Source: Vitrella brassicaformis (lineage: Eukaryota > Sar > Vitrellaceae). Taken from it: a stretch of DNA of 64,000 nucleotides. The notes beneath the pieces were generated by a model. The model saw only the letters and a list, made by a program, of their open reading frames with translations, was not told the origin of the DNA and did no database searches. Positions 38,607 to 49,400 of this stretch are shown piece by piece; position 1 is the first letter of the stretch, and every line of letters begins with the position of its first letter. The DNA lies in assembly GCA_001179505.1 (NCBI GenBank), contig CDMY01000382.1, positions 1 to 64,000 of the forward strand, read 5' to 3'. A program made the position numbers and the translations under genes.

Positions 38607-39493
38607 TCATATTTCTGAAGAAAAGTATCCCCACAACAGAGGGACATAAGCGAATGGATTGTACGGATAGATGGACCCATGCACGCACGTATATATGCCA
38701 TTCCTTCATCATGGCCGGATGATAGATGGATGGATCGATCAATAGACGGACGGACGAATGGATGGGTGGTCTTACTTACCCTGGAGCTCACGATGCGGCA
38801 CCGACTTGGTCTCGTCGAGGCGGCGGACGCCACAGCTCGTCTCGTCATAGCATTTCATTCCCCCGGGGCACTCGCCGTCGACACGTCCTGCACACAGACA
38901 GACAGACAGACAGACACACAACCAGGACAGGACAGATCGAATCGACAGGCCGTCATGCGTGCTGTGCACGCATGCAGGCGCACAAGCATCCAACCAAAGC
39001 GCTGGCTCCCCCTTACAGACATACCAGGGCACGGATTCTGACCGCACACGATGAGGCCGGGGTCGCTGGCGCAGAAGCATGTGTCGCAGGCTGCAGGCAG
39101 GCATGTCAGTCAAAGGAAGGAAGGAAAGACAGCACCCATGCATCCACGTATATATGCCATTCCTTCATCATGGCCGGATGATAGATGGATGGATCGATCA
39201 ATAGACGGACGGACGAATGGATGGGTGGTCTTACTTACCCTGGAGCTCACGATGCGGCTCGTCCCCTTGGCCCAAGCAGTCAGAGTCGCAGTCTGTCTCG
39301 CAGATGTATACGCACCCCGCCACACCGCCCTGCAGCTGCCTGTGGGCCTCTCTCTCTTGCACACCTGCAGCCAGAGGACAAATATGCCATCGTGGGTGTG
39401 TGTGTGTGTGTGTGTGTGTACCTCTCATGGCGGGATTTGCTGCTGATGCGATGGCGAGGCCATGAGGGCGACCACCGAAGTGCGAGGGGCCAT
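38607..39493 (-). pseudogene. Cys-rich secreted protein gene, copy A, frameshifted leader
   Basis: Exons by homology with copy B: 39422-39493 (signal peptide), 39239-39364, 39025-39090, 38780-38887 and a terminal exon ending at 38607. The first exon is 72 nt instead of 82 nt: ten bases are missing inside the signal-peptide region, so the reading frame of the leader no longer matches the next exon. Downstream exons are intact and encode GCVYICEADCDSDC-like, ACDTCFCASDPGLIVCGQNPC and GRVDGECPGGMKCYDETSC segments, i.e. many Cys pairs. The CDTCFC pattern recalls pacifastin or VWC-like small inhibitor modules, but I cannot assign a family. Either a pseudogene, or the deletion is an assembly error next to the gap. 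Confidence 0.6.
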
Positions 39494-40385
39494 TGTAGCT
39501 GCACGAGGCGCTGACCAAGTGGAGTGCTGAGGGAGTCAGACGGCGCGAAGGGAAGGTGCGAGGAGTGAACACAATTAAGCTGAGGAAGGAAGGAAGGCAG
39601 GCTGCTTGAGTGAGGTCGGTGTGCGATGAATTGTTTCCGCCTTTGAGCCCCTGCTGGTGCCCTAGACAGCACGGGAGAGCACTCATGCTGTCTTATCGTG
39701 CGTTCTCGCCACAAAAACTCTCCTATCTTCGGATCGGATCACAACGGGCGAGCTTATGTGGGGAGGAAAGAGAAAAGAGGACAAGGAAGGCTGCCAGGCN
39801 NNNNNNNNNNNNNNNNNNNNNNNNNNNNNNNNNNNNNNNNNNNNNNNNNNNNNNNNNNNNNNNNNNNNNNNNNNNNNNNNNNNNNNNNNNNNNNNNNNNN
39901 NNNNNNNNNNNNNNNNNNNNNNNNNNNNNNNNNNNNNNNNNNNNNNNNNNNNNNNNNNNNNNNNNNNNNNNNNNNNNNNNNNNNNNNNNNNNNNNNNNNN
40001 NNNNNNNNNNNNNNNNNNNNNNNNNNNNNNNNNNNNNNNNNNNNNNNNNNNNNNNNNNNNNNNNNNNNNNNNNNNNNNNNNNNNNNNNNNNNNNNNNNNC
40101 GTGCTGTGCACGCATGCAGGCGCACAAGCATCCAACCAAAGCGCTGGCTCCCCCTTACAGACATACCAGGGCACGGATTCTGACCGCACACGATGAGGCC
40201 GGGGTCGCTGGCGCAGAAGCATGTGTCGCAGGCTGCAGGCAGGCATGTCAGTCAAAGGAAGGAAGGAAAGACAGCACCCATGCACGCACGTATATATGCC
40301 ATTCCTTCATCATGGCCGGATGATAGATGGATGGATCGATCAATAGACGGACGGACGAATGGATGGGTGGTCTTACTTACCCTGG
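38680..40385. repeat. Intronic 100-bp repeat present three times
   Basis: A segment containing GTATATATGCCATTCCTTC, then GGATGGATCGATCAATAGAC, and ending at a TTACTTACCC splice donor occurs at about 38683-38785, 39143-39245 and 40286-40387. In each case it abuts an exon whose end encodes PHRELQ. Two of the copies lie in one gene, so an exon plus its flanking intron was duplicated inside the gene before the gene itself was copied. Confidence 0.75.
39800..40099. other. Assembly gap (300 N)
   Basis: Exactly 300 undetermined bases, a placeholder length. It falls inside a near-identical tandem duplication, so the true length and copy number are unknown. It should contain the missing last exons of copy B and the outer upstream part of copy A. 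Confidence 0.99.
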
Positions 40386-40641
40386 AGCTCACGATGCGGC
40401 TCGTCCCCTTGGCCCAAGCAGTCAGAGTCGCAGTCTGCCTCGCAGATGTAGACGCACCCCGCCACACCGCCCTGCAGCTGCCTGTGGGCCTCTCTCTCCT
40501 GCACACCTGCAGCCAGAGGACAAACATACCATCGTGTGTGTGTGTGTGTGTGTGTGTACCTCTCATGGCGGGATTTGCTGCTGATGCGATGGCGAGGGCG
40601 ACGAAGGCCATGAGGGCGACCACCGAAGTGCGAGGGGCCAT
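40167..40641 (-). CDS. Cys-rich secreted protein gene, copy B, cut by gap
   Basis: Exons 40560-40641, 40381-40506 and 40167-40232; the remaining exons fall in the gap. The first exon encodes a clean signal peptide (MAPRTSVVALMAFVALAIAS). Mature segments: a Gln/Arg-rich stretch, GCVYICEADCDSDCLGQGDE, then CDTCFCASDPGLIVCGQNPC. The spacing of Cys suggests a small disulfide-bonded extracellular protein, perhaps inhibitor-like. Exon phases are all 1, which allows exon duplication, as seen in the neighbouring copy. It is divergent from the gene at 41020. Confidence 0.7.
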
Positions 40642-41019
40642 TGTAGCTGCACGAGGCGCTGACCAAGTGGAGTGCTGAGGGAGTCAGACGGCGCGAAGGG
40701 AAGGTGCGAGGAGTGAACACAATTAAGCTGAGGAAGGAAGGAAGGCAGGCTGCTTGAGTGAGGTCGGTGTGCGATGAATTGTTTCCGCCTTTGAGCCCCT
40801 GCTGGTGCCGTAGACAGCACGGGAGAGCACTCATGCTGTCTTATCGTGCGTTCTCGCCACAAAAACTCTCCTATCTTCGGATCGGATCACAACGGGCGAG
40901 CTTATGTGGGGAGGAAAGAGAAAAGAGGACAAGGAAGGCTGCCAGGCCCTCCAGGCATATCCCGCCAGATGAGCAGCAGACACACGTGGTGCACATGACG
41001 CTCACGGCTGCCTGACGAT
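40642..41019. promoter_or_regulatory. Divergent promoter region with GGCGAGCTTA
   Basis: 378 bp between start codons. GGCGAGCTTA at 40895-40904. The left part is shared with copy A's upstream region, so both Cys-rich copies have the same promoter sequence. Confidence 0.45.
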
Positions 41020-41955
41020 ATGACGGCGCCGGGCGTCCATTGCGTCAAGAGGGCGCTTCGCCAGATCACAACGTACAGGTGGGTAGATCTGCTGCACAGT
41101 GCGTACTGCACACATCAATCACATGACGGCACAAACAAATGTGTGTGTGTGTGTGTGTGTACAAATCAGGCCAGCAGGGGCTGCTCAGCAAACGCAACCA
41201 TCTGGGAGTGCGGCCCGTCTACCGCACCTTATAGTGCGGAGCTATCGGCACTTCGCCGGCCGGCCGCTGCTGAGCGATGACGAGAATGGCATGTCAGATG
41301 AGCAGCTGGTATGTACCTGCACCCACACAAGGGGGACCTGCCAGCGGCTTTGGTGCGTGTTCAGACGAGGGCTTTGTACGAGAGTCCCGTTGTGGTGGCG
41401 GCGCACGACTTCACGGGGGGTTCGGCGGCGCCTGTGTTCACCTATGCCAACCAGAAGGGCCTCGACGTCTTCGAAACCAACTGGCACGTGAGCTGAAACG
41501 GGGCTGGGGATGGAAGGCTGCCTGAAATGGGCAGCTGCCTCATTGCAGCACTTTGTCGGCTGCCCGTCATTCAAGTCTGCCGATGACACCCGCTTTCACG
41601 AGAGGCTGGCGCTGCTGCAAGAGTGCCTTGAGAAGGCAAGAGAGAGAGGAATGCCTTCATTCAGATACACGGTGTGCGTATGGCTTGTGTGTGTGCAGGG
41701 GTGTGTGCGTGTGAATGCCATCCGGCAGAGCTTCACGGGGCGCCTTTTCCAGATACAGGACGGCCTCTTGTTCAACCTGCTCGACACACCAGGTGGCGCG
41801 ACTGCCACAACCGTGGGGCAGGTCCGTGTTGACGGATGGATGGATGGATCCAGGCACAGGCCATCCCTTTCGATCTATGCTTTTTTGCTTTTCAGGCGGT
41901 GGCGTTTGCCACGTGGCAATACTTGGACTCCATCAGTGAGGAGCGGTCCCTCTAG
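41020..41955 (+). CDS. Unknown 196-aa protein
   Basis: Exons 41020-41078, 41170-41308, 41365-41487, 41549-41635, 41699-41821 and 41896-41955 join in phase to 196 residues. I do not recognise the family. The N-terminus is basic (VHCVKRALRQITTYR), compatible with organelle import. The middle has SPVVVAAHDFTGGSAAP and FHERLALLQECLEKA; the C-terminus LFNLLDTPGG and VAFATWQYLDSI. The intron 41636-41698 starts with GCAAGA, a GC-AG intron; if not spliced, the frame stays open and adds 21 residues, so retention is possible. Downstream DNA to 43452 has no supported exon. Confidence 0.6.
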
Positions 41956-43452
41956 TCAGTCAAGAAAAGGGAATGACTGCCATGCATGTGCGGCTCAGTG
42001 ATGAGCTGACGGCTTTTTTCGGTTTCGTCCCTGAAGTGTGATGTTTAGGCGTGGTGTGTCGTCTCTTGGTTTCGGCTCGTTAGTGCTGTGTGCCGTCCCT
42101 TCTTGTTCCCCTGGTCGCCACGGTTACATTGCAGTGCGGTGACGTCGCTGCATTGGGTGCGTGGCCACCAGAAGGAACGAGAAGGGACGGGACAGCAGCA
42201 CAGACATCAGTATACTCACGATCGAGGCAGGGGAAGACAGGGAGGAAAGTTCGAGAAAGACACGGCCAGCATCCATGCCATGCATCTCTGCATTTCGGTT
42301 GTTGCATTTCGCTCTCTCACCGACGGATAAGTCACATTATCTGTCGTGGAGAGAGATGGGGAGGCGTGCCGAGTGAGAATGTCTATCTATAGTCGCGACT
42401 CGGATGGATTCAATTCAACTCGGATGGATGCAGTGGATGGATGGTATGCATTCACTTGTGTGTCTTGTGTCTTGGGAGCCAAAGTCATTGATGCGCATCA
42501 TAGCTCTACACACACATACAGCTCTACAACTCTCAGTCGCCTGGAGAAAAAGCGAATAAGCAAATGACCCTCCCTCCCCCGCACCCAGCCAGACACACAC
42601 AGACACACGCAATGCAGTCAATGGATGCCTGCAGCAGGAAGGAAATGTACTCATCATCACTATGTATGTCACTCACACAAGAGCGATAGACAGGCAGATG
42701 TAGAGGGGTGGCTGCCGCACGGGAGGTACAAACGCCCAGACAGACAGACGTACCCATTCACACACACACACACACAGACACACACTCACAGTTACACACA
42801 CAGAGGCACAAATACAGACAGACAATGGAGAGCGAGCAAGCACCCACCTAGCTACCGATAAAAAACCTGCCTGTCGCCATCCATCCATATGTAATATAGG
42901 GAATGCCATGAGGTGCCATTGCCACGACATGAGAGACAGACCCGCCCGGCCCATCCACCCCAGCAAGCTATGCAGCCGTGCAATGAACGGGGGCGCCCTT
43001 GATCATCAAGCAAACGGCCCCCACCTTCACTTGTGCGTCGCCACCCCACCCAAGCAATACCAATCATTAAGCAGAGAATCATCTCTCCAAAAGTTCCATC
43101 TATCCATCTGTGGTGATGTGCTGCGTGCGTGTCGGCAGACACATTACATATATACCAAAAACAAAAAATACTTCACGGGTACGCGAGCGGACGGGTGCAC
43201 GCTAGATAGATGTATTTGTGCCTGTGTCTGTGTCTGTGTCTCTGTGCCCGCGGTCGGTCATTGTATGTGTGTGTCCATCCCTTCCCTCCCTCCCTCCCTC
43301 CCTCCCCTGTCTGTCTGTCTACCTATACATGAGCTTTACAGGAAATATTCCTGTGTGTGGGTGAGAGGGTGTTGTGGGTGTTGTGGGTGGGTGGAAAGGT
43401 GCCGAGGCGACGAGCGGGTTCACGTGAGGCCACTCACTCACCGGTCGGTCGG
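41956..43452. other. Long 3' spacer between convergent genes, repeat-rich
   Basis: No supported exon over 1.5 kb. Contains CA arrays (42760-42810), CTCC tandem repeats (43280-43307), GGATGGAT stretches (42404-42443) and CAGACAGA repeats. Open frames here are low complexity. Confidence 0.5.
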
Positions 43453-45338
43453 TCACTTGAATATGAGCTGTTTGTGTGCCCATCCGTAGGCCGCCTTGTG
43501 CTCCTCAAACATCGACTGCAGCTCACCCAACACCTGCAGGCACCCATATATCCCAGGCATCACACCCCACACACATGCACATGCACACATACACACGCTT
43601 CGTTCCCCTCTCTGTGTGTGTGCAGAGCTGAGTGGCTGAGTTGAGTGGCTGACAGACAGACCTACCTGCTCATGCACGGTGTCTATGTGGTGTTGTGTGG
43701 GCGTCTCTGTCGCATTGCCGGGGTGTACCGGCGGCGCACAGATGATGACCAGTGGCTGGCGAAAGGGGATCGGCAGCAGAAACCTACAGTAAACCAATCA
43801 GTCGGACAGACAGGTGTGGGCTGGGTAGCATGCGGCGTGTGTGTGTCCGTCGGTACCATACCTGCCCCATAGGAAGAACACCGACACACGGATAGCGCGC
43901 GAAAGACGCTCCAGGTAGCCGTAGCGGTCATACCTGATGCGCGCAGACACAGACACACAGAGTGAGCCTCCCTCATGGCCGCATACTGACTGCCAGCCCA
44001 TCCGTCTCTCTCTGTGCTGGGCTGGGCAGATCCATGTACACACGCACACGCACGCGCACATACGTACCAGACTCTGAAGCACTTGGTGTTGCCGAAGGCC
44101 ATGACGGGGCAGACGGGGACGCCCAGCTGTATGGCGAGCTTGGCAAGGCCCTTCCTGTCCTTGATGAACAACACCTCCTCCTCTGTTCGCAAACAGGCAG
44201 GCAGGCAGGAGACCAGACATAGAAAGATTGACGGGTGAGCAATGTGTGTGTGTGTGTGTGTGTGTCTTCAACTTACTGCTCCAGCAGTTGAAGATGCCGG
44301 CGATGCCGTCGGCCATGACGCCGACACTCGCCCGTCGGGTTTTGATGTGGTGCACTAGGGAGGCCCGGGAGACGTCCGCCATGCCCAGGAGCTTCATCAT
44401 GTTCAGGATGGGGAAGTGCAAAACCACACTCGCCGCGGCACCGATGAAATCGCCTCTCACCGTCTGACCGACCGACCGATCCATTCATTGCCACACAGGG
44501 AGGAGGGAGGGATGTGCAGTGGTCCTTGTTTGTTTGTTTGTTTGTTTGTGAGGGGCCTACAAGGTTGATAAGCGGGATGGAGAGCAGCCCAGCGACCGGG
44601 AAGGCGCCATGGGGCACCATGAACCCGATATATGGCGAGAGCTCCGCCTTGTCGCGGCTCTCCTCCGTCCACACCACTTTGAAGCTAAAATACCTGTGCA
44701 CACACACACGTACGTGTGCTCATATCCCGCCCTCTGCACCCCTTTTTGACACACACACGCACCTGAAGAGTGATATGAGCACAGGCGACGGGACGGGCGA
44801 GCCGTTCTTCTTCATGGGAAAACCAGCCAGAGTGATGAAGGTGACCACCCATGCCACGAGCGGCCGCCACTGGCCGTAGATAATCCACAGTGGGAGGGCG
44901 AGCAGAGGCCATCCAGCTAGGACGAACCAGCAGCAGAAGAAGAGAATGACGACGGCGGCCTCCTCCCAGACGGGCATTGGCGTGACAGACGTCAGGTTGG
45001 GGCTGGGGCAGCTGTCCATGGGCACCGATGCCGCGTCAATTATCTTCCTTCTCTCCTCCCCCGACGCAAGGGCCAGCCGACGCAAATCTACCTTGCTGCA
45101 CGACACAGACACAGACACACCCAGACAGACAGACGCGTGCACAGCACAATGAGTGGGTCATGTAGGTAGTAGTTGTAGCTGGCCACGGCCCTCACCCACT
45201 GACTCACCTGGCGTCTGTGAAGAAGTATTTCCGTTTGTGTGTCTTGCATTGGTCTCCCTCGGCCTGCTGCTCCACAGGCAGACTCTGAGTGGGCAATGAG
45301 CAGTCAGTCGAACACTCATCCTCCGTCTGGGGCGGCAT
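43453..45338 (-). CDS. DGAT2: DGAT2-family acyltransferase
   Basis: Eight exons (45208-45338, 44763-45095, 44561-44693, 44277-44463, 44068-44182, 43862-43933, 43666-43783, 43453-43533) give 389 residues. Acyl-CoA:acyl-glycerol transferase of the DGAT2/MOGAT family, which makes storage lipid at the ER. Around residues 75-125 two hydrophobic helices (VVILFFCCWFVLAGWPLLAL and LVAWVVTFITLAGF) form the membrane hairpin. The active-site block reads FMVPHGAFP, i.e. a PHG core as in plant DGAT2 (HPHG in animals, first His replaced here). Further family blocks: RGDFIGAAASVVLHFPILN, GVMADGIAGIF, FIKDRKGLAKLAIQLGVPVCPVMAFGNT and FLLPIPFRQPL. An upstream in-frame ATG at 45419 would add 27 residues. Divergent from XPG. 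Confidence 0.88.
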
Positions 45339-45522
45339 TGTGTGCACAAATCTGTGGCAGCGGTGCCTCAGAACCCCTGCTGTCCTTGTGGCTAAGCCCG
45401 CAGGGAGGAGGAAGGGCATTGCGTGAAACTGGTTGTCGGGGGGGAAAGGCAAGCCTTTCCCGGGAAAGGAGGCGACAATTCCGCATTGCGGTGGCTGACG
45501 CGTAGCTGATTCTCGTGTAGGG
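45339..45522. promoter_or_regulatory. Very short divergent promoter region, DGAT2 / XPG
   Basis: 184 bp between start codons, or 103 bp if the longer DGAT2 start is used. No TGCGAGCTTA copy found here. Confidence 0.4.
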
Positions 45523-46443
45523 ATGGGAATCAAAGGTCTTTGGGATCTGGTGGCCCCGTCGGGCCGTCGTGTCAACCTGGAGGCGCTGTCCGGCTCCACT
45601 TTGGCCATCGATGCGTCCATCTGGCTGGTGCAGTTCCTCAAGGCCATGCGCGACAGCGACGGCAACATGGTCCGCAGCGCCCACCTGGTCGGCTTCTTCC
45701 GGCGCATATGCAAGCTGCTCTTCTACCAGATCAAGCCCGTCTTTGTGTTCGACGGCCCGCCGCCGGAGCTCAAGCGCCGCACACTGGCGCAGCGTCGCCG
45801 GCTGCGCGAGCAGCAGGAGGCCAACCTGAAGAAGACGGCGGAGAAGCTGCTGCTCAACAAGATGAAGTCCTACGCCCTCGACCAGATCGAGGCCAAGAGG
45901 AAGGCCAAGAGGGCCAATAAGGGCAAGGGCAAGGACAAGGGCAGCAGGGCGCGGGCGGCCTCACAGAACCAGCAGGAAGAAGAAGATGAGAACCACAGAC
46001 ATGATGATGGCGAGAATCGCGAGAACGACAAAGACGATGGTGCCGAAGGCAGGCAGCAGCGAGCCGCCAGCCCACCAGCAGCAGCGGCCGCTGCCGCGGC
46101 GGCGGCAGCAGCAGCACCAGCAGCTGCAGGGGGGCCATCCTCACCGATTGATCTGCTAGATAGCGACGAGGGGGAGCGCCAGAAGAGAGCTGCCGCCGAG
46201 GAGCTGTTTGGTGATGACGACAGCGACGTGCAGATGTGGGAGAAGGAAGATGGTGGTGAAGAGGATGGCGAGCAGGAGGGAGATGACGCCGACCCCATGG
46301 GCTACCGGGCGAGGCGACGCGCATACTACAACTCCATCCCCAACGAGTTCAGGTGCGTGCGGACCACACACACACACTTTTAGACAGTGTGTCCATACCC
46401 ATCGTCCTGTCTGTCTGTCTGTCTGGCTGGCTGGCTGGCTGGC

Positions 46444-46475
<32 letters not shown>

Positions 46476-49400
46476 ACATAGGGGGTTTCTGGCGGAGCGT
46501 CGTCGTCTGGATGACCTGCAGGTGGGCGAGTCGGCCATGACCAGCATCCTCTCCATGCCCGGATCAGCCACCGTCAAGAAGCGACAAGATGCGCTCTTCG
46601 GCGGGCCCAGCAACAACCCCGCACGCAGGGGCGGCGGGGAGTCGCCATCTGCTAGTGCTAGTGCGCCGGCTACTGCTGCTGCTGCCGCTGCGGCCGGCGG
46701 CTCATTTGACGACGATACACATGTTTTCAGGGACGCAGAGGACTTCAAAAGTGAGCACGCGGAGAGGAGAGGATGGACATGGCTGCTTGTATGGCCGATG
46801 TGACGTTCGGGTGTGGTGTGTGTAGGTTATCATGTGTCTGGCGAGAACGGAGAGGACGTGGCCATCACTCTGCCGCTCGATGCCGAGATCGACCCAGAAG
46901 TGTTCGAAACGCTGCCGGCAAAAGTGCAGTACCAGGTCAGCCAGACCGACACACACGCACACCCCTGTCTGTACGTCCATCTCCCTCGAGGTCTCTGTGT
47001 GTGCGTCATCCATCCATTCACTCGTCAGATCCTGAATCAGTTGCGTGACGCTTGGATGAACGAGAGCCGTCTCAAGGCGGTGCAGGCCAAGGACGACCTG
47101 CAGGTGTTCAGCAACGTGCAGCTCGAGAGCTACATGCGATCCATCCGCACCAACAAGGAGATCGACACGGTCAAGGTCGCCATGGCCGAGGACGTCCGCA
47201 AAGACGAAAAGGAGATGGGCGGCGACGCCACCTCACAGGCAAGCAGCCACACCACACACACGGCGACACACGTGGCTATACACGTGTGTGTGGGGGTGTT
47301 GGGGGGCACAGGTGTACATCAATGGTCCGGTGGAGGTGGACAAGGGCGGCCCGTCCAAGGGGCCGAATTGGAACCCGACGGCCGGGGGGTGGAAGAGCCG
47401 AAATGCATACTGGGCGCAGCAGCAGAAGAAACCGACGCCCGGTAGGTAACACCCAGCCACCCATCAGACACAACACACAACACACAAAAGAAGTGTGTCT
47501 ATCCCGTCCCGCGTCCGTTCATCCAGATCTGTTTGGTCTGGGCGAGTCGGCTGCTGACGACGGGTTTGACGAGTACAAGGACGGAAGAGACAGCAAGGAG
47601 GGCGATGCCCACCACCCCAAGAAGAAGCGCCGCAAGCACCGCTACAACCCCGAGCACTTCTCCCACCTCCCCTCTCTCAAGAACACCGACCTCACACGCA
47701 AGGACCTCTTCACCGTCAATGAAGACGACTTCGACGGACCGCAGCTGTCAGACCGCAGGAAGAAGCGGCCAAAGTCTGAGAGAGACCAGGCGCGTCTCCC
47801 CGGCCCCTCCCTGCCGTCCTTCTCTCCCGGCAAGACCTCGCGCGTGCCCGAGGCGGCCGATGAAGACATTCTGGAGTGTGAGGCCGGTGATGCTCATGAG
47901 GCGCCAAATGGTGGTTTAGTGGTGGAGGAAGATGATGCGTCAGAGGGCCTGCCGGATGGCTTGGGTGGCATGGATGTGGAAGACGATGTGCTGGACCTCC
48001 TGGGCGATAAGTTCTTCGACCATGCTGAGGCGGACGAGCCACCAGAGCCCCCTCATGACGATGAGGCCGAGGCACCCGCAGCCCCACCAGCCGCTGACGC
48101 CGTTGAGCCGGCCAGTCCCTCGTCTAGCGAGGAGGAGGGCCGCCGCCCACAGCCGCCCGACACTGTCGACCTGACAGAGGACGCGCACGAGCCGCCACCC
48201 CCTCCCCCGCCTCCACCACCTCTCCCCATCCCTCCGCTGGTCGTCGACCTCGACGAAGAAGATGACTTGCCACCGCAGCATGAGGTTCCTGCTGGTGTGG
48301 CTGCCGCTTCTAGGCCGGAAGCAGCCGATCGACGCGACCACTCACCCCTCCGTCTGCTGTCGGCATTTACACTCAAGCGGAAGCGGCCACCAACGCATGA
48401 GGACCGGGAGAGCGGCGACTACGCCAACGAGCCGCAGCCAGTGGAGGTGCGCGGGGCGGACGGCGGTGTGTCGACGTCGCTGGGCGAGAGGGGTGGAGAT
48501 GAAGACGAGGAGGACTTGGTCGAGTGGGAAGATGCAGAGGAAGAAGACCAACAGCAGGCCGAGCCGCCACTCGCCGAGCCCGCACCAGTACGTCAGCTGG
48601 CGGACGTGGCCGTGCCGGTGGTGGCTGTGGACAGGGAGCCGCCGGCGCAGCCACAAGCCGAGAACGCCGTGGCCATGGATGTGGAGGACCTGACGCTCGA
48701 CGAGGATGATGCACGCTCAGCCCCACCACCACCACCAGCAGCAGCCAACGCTCCCCCGCCAGAGGCCCCGCGACAGCAACGAGAGGAGGAGCCCGTGATC
48801 ATCCAACCTCCCCCTATCCCTCCCGCACCTGCCGCAGGGGCCCCCCAAGCCGCAGAGAAGCAGCAGCAGGACACCGAGCAAGAGCAACAGCCCCCTCCCT
48901 CCCGCGAGGCTTCACCGGCCGAGCACTCTTCGCCGGCGGCCAGCGAGGAGGCCCCACCAGCCGCAGCGGCTGCAGCAGCTGCGGCAGCGGGTGGTGATGC
49001 AGAGGACAGCAAGGGCCAGGCGGATGACCCGTTTGCTGACATCGACGATTCGATCTTCGACGATTTGGATTTCGTGATGCCATCGCCGAGGAATGCAGGG
49101 GCAGCTGCAGGGGCCACGGGGGGTGGGCAGAGAGGGGGGCAGCGGGGCCGGGCGGCGCAAGTCAATTTGGAGGAGCTGCGCGAACGACTGGTGAGTCAGT
49201 CAGTGATGGAGCAGAGGTGGATGGTTGATTGACTTACGTGTCTTTGTGTGTGTGTCTGTCTCGTGTAGGAGGAGGAGCAGGTGGAGTTGATGGGCGACTT
49301 GCAGAAGCAGAAGGCGCAGTCTGAGCACGTCACGCCAGAGATGCAGGAGCAGGTCAGTCAGTCAATACAGTACTTGGGTGGGTCGGCACGTCAATCAACC

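Larger units (their letters stand above)
38958..40947. repeat. Near-identical tandem duplication of about 845 bp
   Basis: Bases 38958-39799 and 40100-40947 are nearly identical through exons, introns and the upstream region (including GGCGAGCTTA at 39747-39756 and 40895-40904). Differences are few: a 10-nt deletion in the first copy's leader exon, short TG-tract length changes, and a handful of substitutions. It is either a recent tandem gene duplication or two haplotypes placed in series around the gap. Confidence 0.85.

Noticed and set aside
41595-41700. 27-nt GT-AG intron (GTGTGC to GTGCAG) in the gene at 41020
   Set aside because: Too short compared with every other intron in the window; the 63-nt GC-AG alternative fits better.
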